Assembly (NCBI GenBank): GCA_045613585.1
Contig: JAZLBG010000117.1
Location: 1 to 17,839 of the forward strand
Length of the DNA stretch: 17,839 bases
Reading direction: 5' to 3'
From: Fimenecus sp045613585
GTDB lineage: Bacteria; Bacillota; Clostridia; Oscillospirales; Acutalibacteraceae
Shown piece by piece: positions 1 through 7,712 of this stretch; positions within the stretch are counted from its first letter, which is position 1; each line of letters opens with the position of its first letter. The notes under the pieces are model-generated. The model was not told where the DNA came from, made no database searches, and was given only the letters and a program-made list of their open reading frames with translations. Made by a program: the position numbers and the translations under genes.

Positions 1-107
1 GGAGCTGTCAACGAAGTTGACTGAGGGGTAGTCAAAAACGCCTATTAAAGCCTATCTCTCCCTCCGTCAACGCTAACGCGTTGCCACCTCCCTCGTCAGA
101 GGGAGGC
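1..107. repeat. Palindrome-rich dispersed-type repeat, left copy (5' end cut by window edge)
   Basis: Bases 1-92 are identical to 17748-17839 at the other window edge. The unit holds several perfect small hairpins: GTCAAC-GAA-GTTGAC (7-21), CAACGC-TAAC-GCGTTG (68-83) and CCTCCCT-CGTCAG-AGGGAGG (87-106). Its two halves resemble each other in inverted orientation: each has a C/T-rich outer hairpin, an inner CAAC/GTTG hairpin and a G-rich tail, so the unit reads as two related REP-like modules facing each other across an A/T-rich centre (about 31-55). No transposase is present. REP/MITE-like nature is inferred from structure. Confidence 0.75.
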
Positions 108-153
108 AAAACAACACCATTCAATGAGCCCGACAAACTCCAATTTACAAAAC

Positions 154-175
154 AAAAAGGCGGGGGTTACCCGCC
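154..175 (-). terminator. Intrinsic terminator after the helicase-loader gene
   Basis: Stem GGCGGG (159-164) pairs with CCCGCC (170-175) around a 5-base loop. Read on the minus strand the stem is followed by TTTTT (154-158). It lies just downstream of the loader stop codon at 183 and would end the DnaD/DnaC transcript. Confidence 0.8.
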
Positions 176-182
176 ATAAGTG

Positions 183-1187
183 TTATTCTTCATTCAATAT
201 CTGTCTTACATCATCACCAATAAATGCTACTGTTGAGAAGTTGCCAATGATTCTTGATACAATACTTTCAGGGTATCGGCCCTTGATTTCGTTAAGGTCA
301 AGATTTGAACTGATAATTGTTGGTACCCCTCTACAAATTCTGCTATTGAGAATATTGTAAATTGCAGAGATTGTATAAGCAGTTGTAAACTCTGCACCTA
401 AATCGTCTAAAATAAGCAAATCTGCATCAATAAGCATTTTTTCTGTGTCGGTATCTGCTTTGCCGAATTTTTCTTTCTCCATTTTATTGAGAAAATTAAT
501 TACAGAGCCGTATATTACATTATAGCCTTTTTTAATAGCCTCGTTAGCTATTGCCAAGGACAAATGAGTTTTGCCAAGACCTGTTCTACCATAAAAATAC
601 AAACTTTGAGAATCAAGGTCAAATCTCTGTGCATATTTCACACAACTGTTATATACATAACTCATTTCTTCTCTTGGTGACTCACCTTTTTTTGCTGCTG
701 GGTATAACTCCAAATCAAAATCTTCAAAACTTGAAAGTTCAAGTGGAGTGTTTCTATTAAGTTCTTCTGCTGCATACTTTTTAAGAAGTGACATATAGCA
801 ATCACAATATTTTGAGCCGTAAGACACATTTCTTTCGTCGTCACGTTCTTCACAAACACCTGTATCTTCACACTTTTTGCAAGTATATTGAGCGTCAAGA
901 TAATCTTCTGGTAGTTTTAATGCTTTAAGAAGATTTTTACGCTCTTTATGAAGTTCTTCATTCTTTTTGCGAATATTAGAAAGAGCAGTTTCTACATCTT
1001 CTTTTGGTAAAGAAAAGGCGCGTACAATTGACATACCAGTTTTTGCGAGTTCTTCTTCAATAAACAAAAATTCAGGGTATTTTGTTGTCAATTCGTCTTT
1101 ATTTGCCGCAGCATTCATTTCTGCAACATTTTTTCTGTCTTTAATCTCTGCACGAACTTTTTCATGCAATTTTCTAGAATATGCCAA
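183..1187 (-). CDS. dnaC: DnaC/DnaI-like replicative helicase loader (AAA+ ATPase)
   Basis: AAA+ ATPase of the DnaC/DnaI/IstB group, 334 aa. It should load the replicative helicase onto DNA during initiation or restart. The N-terminal part (1-95) is charged and helical. Four cysteines (C103, C106, C128, C130; CxxC...CxC) form a zinc-binding module as in DnaI. The AAA+ core shows Walker A GRTGLGKT (200-207), Walker B LLILDD (257-262), sensor-1 SSN (293-295) and a likely arginine finger R312. The start is a TTG: its ribosome site AAGGGGG overlaps the end of the upstream DnaD-domain gene, whose stop lies 3 bases before, so translation is probably coupled. The pairing with a DnaD-domain gene is the common Clostridia arrangement. 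No odd residues in the catalytic motifs. Confidence 0.93.
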   Translation of the reverse strand: MAYSRKLHEKVRAEIKDRKNVAEMNAAANKDELTTKYPEFLFIEEELAKTGMSIVRAFSLPKEDVETALSNIRKKNEELHKERKNLLKALKLPEDYLDAQYTCKKCEDTGVCEERDDERNVSYGSKYCDCYMSLLKKYAAEELNRNTPLELSSFEDFDLELYPAAKKGESPREEMSYVYNSCVKYAQRFDLDSQSLYFYGRTGLGKTHLSLAIANEAIKKGYNVIYGSVINFLNKMEKEKFGKADTDTEKMLIDADLLILDDLGAEFTTAYTISAIYNILNSRICRGVPTIISSNLDLNEIKGRYPESIVSRIIGNFSTVAFIGDDVRQILNEE

Positions 1188-1190
1188 CTT

Positions 1191-2207
1191 TTACGCCCCC
1201 TTTGCTCTTGTTCTTTTTTTATTTTTCTTTGTACCAAAATCTTTGCGATTTTCACGAGCTTTTTGCTCTGCTTTGCCAACATCAAAACTTGTTTCTTTTT
1301 GCTTATTCTGAGATTTTGAAGCTTTGCTTTCAAATTTCTTTGTGCCTTTTTCAATATCTTCAACTGTAAACATTTCTGCTTTACGCCAGTTTTTAATTGT
1401 GCCATTCATATGAATAACATTACGCCAAACGAGTCTGCCTGTTAATTTTTCTGTTTTCATAATATTAAAGGCTTTTTCGATTTCGTCAATAGAATAACCC
1501 CATCTTAACCACTCACAAAAAAGTTCCAACACTGCAAATGTTGGTGGAGATGTATCGTTATTTGTGCGAATTGCAAGCTCACGAAAAACAGATAATGCTT
1601 TATCTATTTCAGTTATATAATCGTCAGCCGCCGCCTGATTTGTAATACCATTTTCAGCCCAATATTTTGCTATTCTTATAATATCGTCCTGACTTACACT
1701 ATCAACGCTTTTTGCAAAATGCAAAAGACAGTTAGCAACATCAGGTTTAATTCCGTAACAGAATACAACCGCGTGAATTGTGCATTGCATACTGTAACCT
1801 ATTGTAACGCCCAAAATCTCTTGAGCCTCAAGGAAAAGTCGTTTAATGCTACTTCTGCCCTTAAGAATTTTATTGATTTCATCTTGTGTTGGTGATGTAT
1901 AACGGATTTCAGGAAGTGGTTTTACTAACTTTTCTGCAGGCGCTATCTGTTTTTCAGTTTTAACCTGCTCTTTTTTCACTTCTGTTTCAAGAACACCATT
2001 ATCTTGCCAATATTCAACACATTCTTCTGCTTCGCTTTTTGAGAGATTTGTTTTCTTCATAAGTTCTTCTATTGTAATTTCAGGATTTCTGAAAATGCAA
2101 AGAATAGCTTTGATTTGTTCACCTGTTGCAAATTTAAGTCCTTTATCAACAATCTCAGTTGGTAATGAAAACATTGATGCATAAACTTTAGGATTTACTT
2201 TAAACAT
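1191..2207 (-). CDS. DnaD/DnaB-like replication initiation protein
   Basis: Protein of 338 aa with DnaD-family architecture, a DNA-remodelling and helicase-loading co-factor. Residues about 25-75 look like a winged helix (EQIKAILCIF...ITIEELMKKTNLS). Two DnaD-like helical repeats follow (about 118-200 and 205-290). The second ends in an IKNW...TVEDI segment that resembles the conserved C-terminal DnaD motif. The tail (290-338) is very basic and likely disordered or DNA-binding. An upstream in-frame ATG exists, but the start at 2207 is chosen because AAGGAGAG lies 7 bases before it. It is the first gene of a two-gene operon with the helicase loader; the stop is 3 bases before the loader's TTG. 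Family assignment rests on pattern recognition; the exact orthologue (DnaB-like or DnaD-like) is unclear. Confidence 0.85.
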   Translation of the reverse strand: MFKVNPKVYASMFSLPTEIVDKGLKFATGEQIKAILCIFRNPEITIEELMKKTNLSKSEAEECVEYWQDNGVLETEVKKEQVKTEKQIAPAEKLVKPLPEIRYTSPTQDEINKILKGRSSIKRLFLEAQEILGVTIGYSMQCTIHAVVFCYGIKPDVANCLLHFAKSVDSVSQDDIIRIAKYWAENGITNQAAADDYITEIDKALSVFRELAIRTNNDTSPPTFAVLELFCEWLRWGYSIDEIEKAFNIMKTEKLTGRLVWRNVIHMNGTIKNWRKAEMFTVEDIEKGTKKFESKASKSQNKQKETSFDVGKAEQKARENRKDFGTKKNKKRTRAKGA

Positions 2208-2252
2208 AATCTCTCTCCTTTCACGAAAAATCCACAATGGGCAGGGAAAATA

Positions 2253-2281
2253 AGTATATCATATTTTGTCGCTATTTGCAA
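2253..2281 (-). promoter_or_regulatory. Sigma-A promoter of the DnaD/DnaC operon
   Basis: Minus strand: -35 TTGCAA (2276-2281), 17-base spacer, -10 TATACT (2253-2258) preceded by TGA, an extended -10. About 46 bases lie between the -10 and the chosen ATG. Confidence 0.75.
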
Positions 2282-2321
2282 TCACAAGATAGACCCCCAA
2301 AGAGAAGCCCCAAACCCAAAA

Positions 2322-2339
2322 TGTATGGTCTGCCATACA
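2322..2339 (-). terminator. Hairpin downstream of spoIID, possible weak terminator
   Basis: Perfect stem TGTATGG-TCTG-CCATACA, 17 bases past the spoIID stop. The following minus-strand sequence is only T-rich with interspersed G (TTTTGGGTTT), so termination may be leaky and spoIID reads could enter the DnaD operon. Confidence 0.45.
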
Positions 2340-2355
2340 AAACCTGTTCGACAAA

Positions 2356-3351
2356 TTATACTTCGTGAATTGTGCATTCTGCATTCTTATAGTAGTGCCC
2401 TAATATCTGCTTATAACTTAATCCTTGTTGTGCCATATAATTTGCACCATATTGGCTCATTCCTACACCATGACCATAACCATTAACGGCAAAAACGAAA
2501 TTACCGTCATCATATTTAATAGCAAAAGTACTGCTTCTAAGGTCGAAAATTTTACGTATTTCAGTACCTTTAAAGGTTTTGCCACCAATAACAATAGTTT
2601 TCACCATACCAGTTTCTGTGTTGGTGATTTTTTCTACCCATTTTTCAGGCTTTTTACCCAATTCAGCACCTTTATCAGTAACTTTTTTCTTAAAATCTTC
2701 AGACGAAACTATCACTTCAGATTTATATGCAGGAGAGAGCTTGTCGCCTGTACTTTCTACTGATACAAGATAAGGGTAATCACCACCCCATACATCTGCA
2801 GAATTTTCAGTTTGTCCATTAGAAATCGCATGAAAAACTGCGTTAATAGGCTCATTTTTATAAACAAGTATTACATTTAAAACCTCATCAACACATTCTT
2901 CTATTTTGCCGTGATAAGTGTCGTAGTTTTTACCCCACTTTTCTCTTTGCTCTTCTTCAGTTAAAAAGCCTTGATATGAAGTAGCGCTATCAGTAATATC
3001 TGCTTCACCTAAATCATCATTTTTATGTAACTTTGTGTATTCAAGTTTTGTATGTGCTGCCACTATTTGAGCCTTAATTGCTTCTTCGTGATATGCAGCA
3101 TTAATTTCTTCTGCTGCTACGCCTATAAGATAATCTTTAAGGCTCAATTCAGTAATATTTTTACTGCTGGCGTTCATAACTTTTACGGTGACATTCTTTT
3201 CGGTGTTTTCTTCTGCTTTTGTAGTGGTTTCAGTAATTTCTTCATCTGAAAACTCTTTTAAAAATACATCCGTTGCTTTTTCAACAGAAACAAGCGGAAA
3301 CAGTATCATTGCAAGCGATAGAAAAAAACAAATAACAGTGTAACTTTTCAT
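2356..3351 (-). CDS. spoIID: Stage II sporulation protein D (peptidoglycan lytic transglycosylase)
   Basis: SpoIID/LytB-family lytic transglycosylase, 331 aa. With SpoIIM and SpoIIP it drives engulfment of the forespore by the mother cell membrane. Residues 1-22 form a signal anchor, then an acidic T/E-rich linker (30-55). The catalytic domain has LKDYLIGVAAEEI (71-83), with E81 the probable catalytic acid by comparison with the usual VAAEMP motif. The HEEAIKAQIVAAHT block (88-101) and the C-terminal GYGHGVGMSQYGANYMA (291-307) are diagnostic. Usual MP after the catalytic E is EI here, a mild divergence. Start ATG is preceded by AAGGGAGT. It is transcribed away from citrate synthase, in a single-gene unit. 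In Bacillus this gene depends on sigma-E; a candidate site is described under findings. Confidence 0.93.
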   Translation of the reverse strand: MKSYTVICFFLSLAMILFPLVSVEKATDVFLKEFSDEEITETTTKAEENTEKNVTVKVMNASSKNITELSLKDYLIGVAAEEINAAYHEEAIKAQIVAAHTKLEYTKLHKNDDLGEADITDSATSYQGFLTEEEQREKWGKNYDTYHGKIEECVDEVLNVILVYKNEPINAVFHAISNGQTENSADVWGGDYPYLVSVESTGDKLSPAYKSEVIVSSEDFKKKVTDKGAELGKKPEKWVEKITNTETGMVKTIVIGGKTFKGTEIRKIFDLRSSTFAIKYDDGNFVFAVNGYGHGVGMSQYGANYMAQQGLSYKQILGHYYKNAECTIHEV

Positions 3352-3371
3352 ATTTTATGACTCCCTTTTTA

Positions 3372-3400
3372 TTGACTTTATTTCTTAAATGTTATAAAAT
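3372..3400 (+). promoter_or_regulatory. Sigma-A promoter of citrate synthase
   Basis: -35 TTGACT (3372-3377), 17-base spacer, -10 TAAAAT (3395-3400). A second consensus-like -10, TATAAT (3409-3414), lies 9 bases downstream but lacks a good -35. The gene start is 61 bases beyond the first -10. Confidence 0.65.
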
Positions 3401-3461
3401 ATACAATGTATAATTATATATATTGGAAAACTATCGAAATTTTCTGTGAGGAGGTAAATTT

Positions 3462-4877
3462 ATGTCAGAATATATTTCAAGTATCTCTAATGACGCTCTT
3501 TCAACTTTATGCGAAGAGCTTCGTAAAAATAACTATATAAACCCTGATTATTATCAAAGATTTGATGTAAAGCGTGGTCTTCGTAATTCAGACGGAACAG
3601 GTGTTCTTGCAGGACTTACCCGTGTTTGCTCTGTTGAAGGTTACTATATGGACGATGGTGAAAAAGTACCAAAAGAAGGTCGTCTTATTTACCGTGGCAT
3701 CAATATGACTGATATTGTTGAAAATTGTGAAAAAGAAAATCGTTTTGGTTATGAAGAAGTTGTATGGCTTTTAATATTTGGCTCTCTTCCAACAGAAGAA
3801 CAGTTAAAAAAATTCCGTAATGTGCTTGCAACATGTCGCGAATTACCTGATGACTTTATTGAAGATATGATTATGAAAGCACCATCACAGGATATTATGA
3901 ATAAATCTGCTCGCAGCGTATTGGCACTTTATTCTTATGACCCAAATCCTGATGATATTTCACCTGAAAATGTACTTCGTCAGTCAATTCAGCTTATAGC
4001 TCAGTTACCTACAATTATGACTGCTGCTTATCAGGTAAAACGTCGTGCTTATGATAAAAAGAGTATGTTCGTTCATCCTAACAAGAAAGAATTAGGTACT
4101 GCAGAAAGTATTCTTCGTTCAATTCGTCCTGATAAATTCTTTACTGATGAAGAAGCAAAACTTCTCGATATTTGTATGATTCTTCACGCCGAACATGGTG
4201 GCGGTAACAACTCAACATTCACAACAAGATGTATTACATCAAGTGGTACTGATACATATTCAGCAATTGCAGCAGGTATTGGTTCACTTAAAGGACCTCG
4301 CCATGGTGGTGCAAATATTGCAGTTTATAAAATGGTTGAAGATATTAAAGAACATGTAAATAATATTACTGATGAAGGTCAGGTTGCTGATTATCTTACA
4401 AAGATTATGAATAAACAAGCCGGTGATGGCAGTGGTCTTATTTATGGTATGGGCCATGCAGTTTATACACTTTCTGACCCTCGCGCTGAAATTCTTCGTC
4501 GTTATGCTGAAAAATTCTCAAAAGAAAATGGTAGAGAAGACGACTTTAAACTTTTAAGTCTTATCGAAACTCTTACACCTGAACTTTTCGCAAAGCTTCG
4601 TGGTAACAACAAGAAAATCTGTGCAAACGTAGACCTTTATTCAGGCCTTGTTTATGATATGCTTGGTATTCCTAAAGAATTATTCACACCACTCTTTATG
4701 GCAGCTCGTTCAGCAGGTTGGGCAGCACATCGTATTGAAGAACTTACAACAGGTGGCAGAATAATTCGTCCTGCATATAAAAATGCAACAATTCCACGTG
4801 CTTATGTTCCTATGAGTGAAAGAATTGTGCGCACAGAAGATGTTCAAAAAGAGTATATTCCTATTGAGGAAAGGTAA
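3462..4877 (+). CDS. gltA: Citrate synthase
   Basis: Condenses oxaloacetate and acetyl-CoA to citrate; in anaerobic Clostridia usually the entry to 2-oxoglutarate and glutamate rather than a full cycle. The 471-aa protein carries the three catalytic positions of Si-type citrate synthases: H245 in HAEHGGGNNSTF (242-253), H332 in GMGHAVYTLSDPRA (329-342) and D391 in CANVDLYSG (387-395), plus GPRHGGAN (278-285) and R416/R424 region for substrate binding. It is about 30-50 residues longer at the N terminus than the commonest bacterial forms. Start ATG follows GAGGAGGT with good spacing. No aconitase or isocitrate dehydrogenase lies nearby. The stop is 7 bases before the next gene, so it heads a plus-strand operon. 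Re-type citrate synthase is a different family and is excluded by these motifs. Confidence 0.95.
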   Translation: MSEYISSISNDALSTLCEELRKNNYINPDYYQRFDVKRGLRNSDGTGVLAGLTRVCSVEGYYMDDGEKVPKEGRLIYRGINMTDIVENCEKENRFGYEEVVWLLIFGSLPTEEQLKKFRNVLATCRELPDDFIEDMIMKAPSQDIMNKSARSVLALYSYDPNPDDISPENVLRQSIQLIAQLPTIMTAAYQVKRRAYDKKSMFVHPNKKELGTAESILRSIRPDKFFTDEEAKLLDICMILHAEHGGGNNSTFTTRCITSSGTDTYSAIAAGIGSLKGPRHGGANIAVYKMVEDIKEHVNNITDEGQVADYLTKIMNKQAGDGSGLIYGMGHAVYTLSDPRAEILRRYAEKFSKENGREDDFKLLSLIETLTPELFAKLRGNNKKICANVDLYSGLVYDMLGIPKELFTPLFMAARSAGWAAHRIEELTTGGRIIRPAYKNATIPRAYVPMSERIVRTEDVQKEYIPIEER

Positions 4878-4884
4878 GAAAATT

Positions 4885-5838
4885 ATGAAAATGACAGGAA
4901 AATATGAAAAAATAAATCCTTTATATTCACTTTATGTAGTTCTTGCTCTTGTGGTGGTTGCTGTGCCTTTCAGAATGTATCAGCATCTTAACATAATTGA
5001 ATCAGATACTGGATTTTACAGAGTTAAAGACTGGTCAATTTATCTTATGTATGCATTGTCTGTTCTTGCAATAGTTGTACCATATGCACTTACATTTCTT
5101 GCGAAGAATGTTCCTGCATCAAAATCACCTTTCAAGAAAAACAAGTTTTTAGCAGTTGCATCTTTTGTTTTTGCAGGTGGAATTGTGCTTGATGTTGTAT
5201 CATCACTTTCAACATTCTTAATCAATGCGAAAAACTTCACTAACATTGGGCTTTCAGTTATGGGTACAATGGACCAAGCACAGATGCCAATGCTTATTGA
5301 AAGCGTTTTTGGTATTCTTGCAGCGATTTATGTAATAATATTTGGCATTTCGTTTATTGACGGCAGAACAACATATTCACAATATAAATTCTTAGCTCTT
5401 TCACCACTTTTTTGGTCAATGAGCAGAATAGTTGTTCGTTTTGTGAGAAAAATAGCATATATCAATGTTTCTGATTTAATGCTTGAACTTTTTGCAATTA
5501 CATTTATGATGATTTTCTTATTATCATTTGCAAGAATTTGCGCAGGTCTTGCTAACAGTAAGGCAATGAGAACTTTATTTGCATCAGGATTTGCGGGGAT
5601 TTTCTTCTGTACAGTTGCTAATCTTCCTCGTCTTTTGATGGTTATTACAGGTAATGGTGCTGCTTTGCCTGACGAATATCCTTTCGCTCTTTGTGATTTT
5701 GGTTTTGCAATTTTCGCATTTGCTTACATTTTGAATGCTGTTAAATGTGCAAGAGAAAACGATAGCGCAGAACTTCTTGGTTTAGAAGTAGATGTTCACG
5801 ACGAAATGGAAACAGATGATAATTTCTTATCGGAGTAA
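4885..5838 (+). CDS. Multi-pass membrane protein of unknown function
   Basis: I do not recognise a family. The 317-aa product has about seven to eight hydrophobic segments (roughly 12-30, 51-73, 89-113, 137-157, 199-222, 231-253, 268-288, possibly 167-180), a short cytoplasm-like basic N terminus and an acidic C-terminal tail (303-317, DVHDEMETDDNFLSE). There is no obvious enzymatic or nucleotide-binding motif and no signal peptide. A longer in-frame opening reaches back into gltA, but the ATG at 4885 is preferred: GAGGAAAGG at the end of gltA precedes it. It lies 7 bases after gltA and 6 bases before the AEC transporter, so it is co-transcribed with both. A role linked to carboxylate metabolism or transport is only guilt by association. 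Confidence 0.8.
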   Translation: MKMTGKYEKINPLYSLYVVLALVVVAVPFRMYQHLNIIESDTGFYRVKDWSIYLMYALSVLAIVVPYALTFLAKNVPASKSPFKKNKFLAVASFVFAGGIVLDVVSSLSTFLINAKNFTNIGLSVMGTMDQAQMPMLIESVFGILAAIYVIIFGISFIDGRTTYSQYKFLALSPLFWSMSRIVVRFVRKIAYINVSDLMLELFAITFMMIFLLSFARICAGLANSKAMRTLFASGFAGIFFCTVANLPRLLMVITGNGAALPDEYPFALCDFGFAIFAFAYILNAVKCARENDSAELLGLEVDVHDEMETDDNFLSE

Positions 5839-5844
5839 TAGGTA

Positions 5845-6789
5845 ATGCAGTTGTTTTTTAGTAATGTTTTAACGGCTTTTACACAGGTTTTGATACTTTT
5901 TCTTGTTGCTATGGTAGGTCTTATCTGCCACAAAACAGGAATTTACACCGAAAAAGCTTCAAGACTCACAACAGATTTGCTTTTTTATATTGTTGCCCCT
6001 GCAATTATAATCCGTTCATTTTTGGGAATGGAGTTTAGCCGAGATACTTTAGGGGGACTTCTTAAAGCACTTATTGGCGGTATTTTCTTTCATGTTGTGG
6101 GTATGATTTTTACAAAAATCTTATTTAACAAAAGCGATAAAGATACTGCATGTATTTTTAAATATGCTTGCTGTTATGGTAATGTAGGGTATATGGCATT
6201 ACCGCTTGCTCAGGCAGTTTTAGGTGATGAAGGCGTATTTTACGGCTCTGTAATTTTAGTGCCATTTAATATTCTTTCATTCACTCATGGTGCAGGGTTA
6301 ATGCAGAAAAGAAATGAAAACGAAAAGTTCAATTTCAAAAAACTGCTTATAAATCCGGGCGTTTTAGGCGTTGCAATAGGCTTGCCACTTTTCTTGTTAA
6401 AGGTAAATTTGCCAGAAGTAATTTATGCACCGGTTTCATACCTTGCAGACCTTAATACACCACTTGCAATGGTAATGTTTGGCACATACCTTGCAGCAGC
6501 GGACTGGAAAACAATTTTCTCTGACAAAAGAATTTTTGTTTCAGCACTTGTTAAAATCATTTTAGTACCACTTATAACTGTAGTTTCATTAAAGCTTATG
6601 GGATTTGGCGGTACATTACTTGTGGCTTGCGTATTAAGTGCAGCAGCACCAACTGCAAGCAATACTGTTATGTTTGCTGCAAAATATGACCGTGATACAG
6701 GTCTTGCATCAAAGGTAACATCATTTATAAGCGTGCTTTCAATTCTTACAATGCCAGTTATGATTGCTATAGCACAATCAATACAATAA
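5845..6789 (+). CDS. AEC-family transporter (auxin efflux carrier superfamily permease)
   Basis: Membrane transporter of 314 aa with about ten hydrophobic spans. The pattern matches AEC proteins (bacterial members move malate, other organic acids or unknown solutes). Diagnostic segments: FYIVAPAIIIRSFL (47-60), YGNVGYMALPLAQAVLG (111-127), NPGVLGVAIGLPLFLL (170-185), LADLNTPLAMVMFG (200-213) and AAPTASNTVMFAAKYD (267-282). The two halves carry the Asn/Pro-broken helices typical of the bile-acid/arsenite/auxin-type fold. GGAG sits 9 bases before the ATG. It follows the unknown membrane gene by 6 bases and precedes holB by 27. Substrate is not readable from sequence; linkage to citrate synthase makes a di- or tricarboxylate an attractive guess. 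Confidence 0.88.
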   Translation: MQLFFSNVLTAFTQVLILFLVAMVGLICHKTGIYTEKASRLTTDLLFYIVAPAIIIRSFLGMEFSRDTLGGLLKALIGGIFFHVVGMIFTKILFNKSDKDTACIFKYACCYGNVGYMALPLAQAVLGDEGVFYGSVILVPFNILSFTHGAGLMQKRNENEKFNFKKLLINPGVLGVAIGLPLFLLKVNLPEVIYAPVSYLADLNTPLAMVMFGTYLAAADWKTIFSDKRIFVSALVKIILVPLITVVSLKLMGFGGTLLVACVLSAAAPTASNTVMFAAKYDRDTGLASKVTSFISVLSILTMPVMIAIAQSIQ

Positions 6790-6816
6790 AGATTAAATAG
6801 GGGAAACAACTTTAGT

Positions 6817-7686
6817 ATGATGAATGAAAATTCAAAATTCAATAAGCTTAGCAGTGAGGTAATTTCGTCTGTTGAGCAAGGTAGTTTTCCTCACGGAATA
6901 CTGATTGAATGTCAAAGTGAAACCGACGGTGCAGATTTTGCAAGATTTATAGCAAATTGCCTTGTGTGTCGCGGTGCTAAAAAGCCTTGTGGGGTTTGTA
7001 GCGACTGCCAAAAAGCACAAAAAGATGGTCACCCTGATATTTATGAAACTGACGGTATAATTAAAAGTAAAAGTAAAATTTTTGCAGTTGATTCTGTCCG
7101 TCAAATTCGTGACGATGCTTTTATTGTGCCTAATGAGAGTGATTGTAAGGTGTATATCCTTAAAAATGCTCATAATATGAATGAACAGGCACAAAATGCT
7201 ATTCTTAAAATATTAGAAGAGCCACCTACATATGTGTACTTTATAATTGTAACAACCTCAAGAAGTACAATGCTTGAAACAGTGCTTTCTCGTGTACAAA
7301 CATATTCGCTTTTAAGTGAAGAAGATGAAATTACTGATAAAGAGGCAGATACAGTTAAAAATTTTGTAAATGCACTTATTAATGTTAATGAGTTGGCGCT
7401 TATGGAGCAAACTGCAGTATTCCAAAAAAATAATCAGTTTGCTAAACGTATTTTAGAACTTCTTTCAGAAGTTTTTCGTGATGCTCTCGTCCGTAAAAGC
7501 GGATATATGAGAGAAGCAAAATTCGAAAATGAAGTCAACAAACTTCAAAAATCATTAACTGCTAAAGCTCTTTTGCAGTCAGTAGAAGTGTGTGACGAGT
7601 TAATTGATTCAATTAACAGAAATTGTAATAATAATCTGCTCGTTGTGAGAATGTGTTATGAATTCAAACGAGCTGTGGGTAGATAA
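6817..7686 (+). CDS. holB: DNA polymerase III delta' subunit
   Basis: Clamp-loader stator subunit (289 aa) that helps place the sliding clamp at primer ends. A cysteine cluster C48, C51, C58, C61, C64 (CLVCRGAKKPCGVCSDC) is the zinc module of delta'/tau AAA+ subunits. HPDIYE (72-77) and the NAHNMNEQAQNAILKILEEPP block match the family's sensor/Walker B region. The P-loop position reads ECQSETDGAD (31-40) instead of GxxGxGK, so ATP binding is unlikely, as in other delta' subunits. The usual SRCQ motif is SRVQ here. GGGGA lies about 12 bases before the ATG; a second ATG follows directly, so the start is uncertain by one codon. It is followed by ricT, as in Bacillus. Confidence 0.92.
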   Translation: MMNENSKFNKLSSEVISSVEQGSFPHGILIECQSETDGADFARFIANCLVCRGAKKPCGVCSDCQKAQKDGHPDIYETDGIIKSKSKIFAVDSVRQIRDDAFIVPNESDCKVYILKNAHNMNEQAQNAILKILEEPPTYVYFIIVTTSRSTMLETVLSRVQTYSLLSEEDEITDKEADTVKNFVNALINVNELALMEQTAVFQKNNQFAKRILELLSEVFRDALVRKSGYMREAKFENEVNKLQKSLTAKALLQSVEVCDELIDSINRNCNNNLLVVRMCYEFKRAVGR

Positions 7687-7712
7687 TAGGGAGTACCCTA
7701 AAGGAGTATAAA

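Noticed and set aside
967..1311. 114-codon open frame on the plus strand opposite the DnaD/DnaC genes
   Set aside because: Composition (F/S/L-rich) is typical of the antisense of A-rich coding sequence; no ribosome site, and it crosses a gene boundary of the real operon.
6423..6842. 139-codon open frame on the minus strand opposite the AEC transporter
   Set aside because: It lies antisense to a gene with clear family motifs, has no ribosome binding site, and its translation shows no protein-like pattern.
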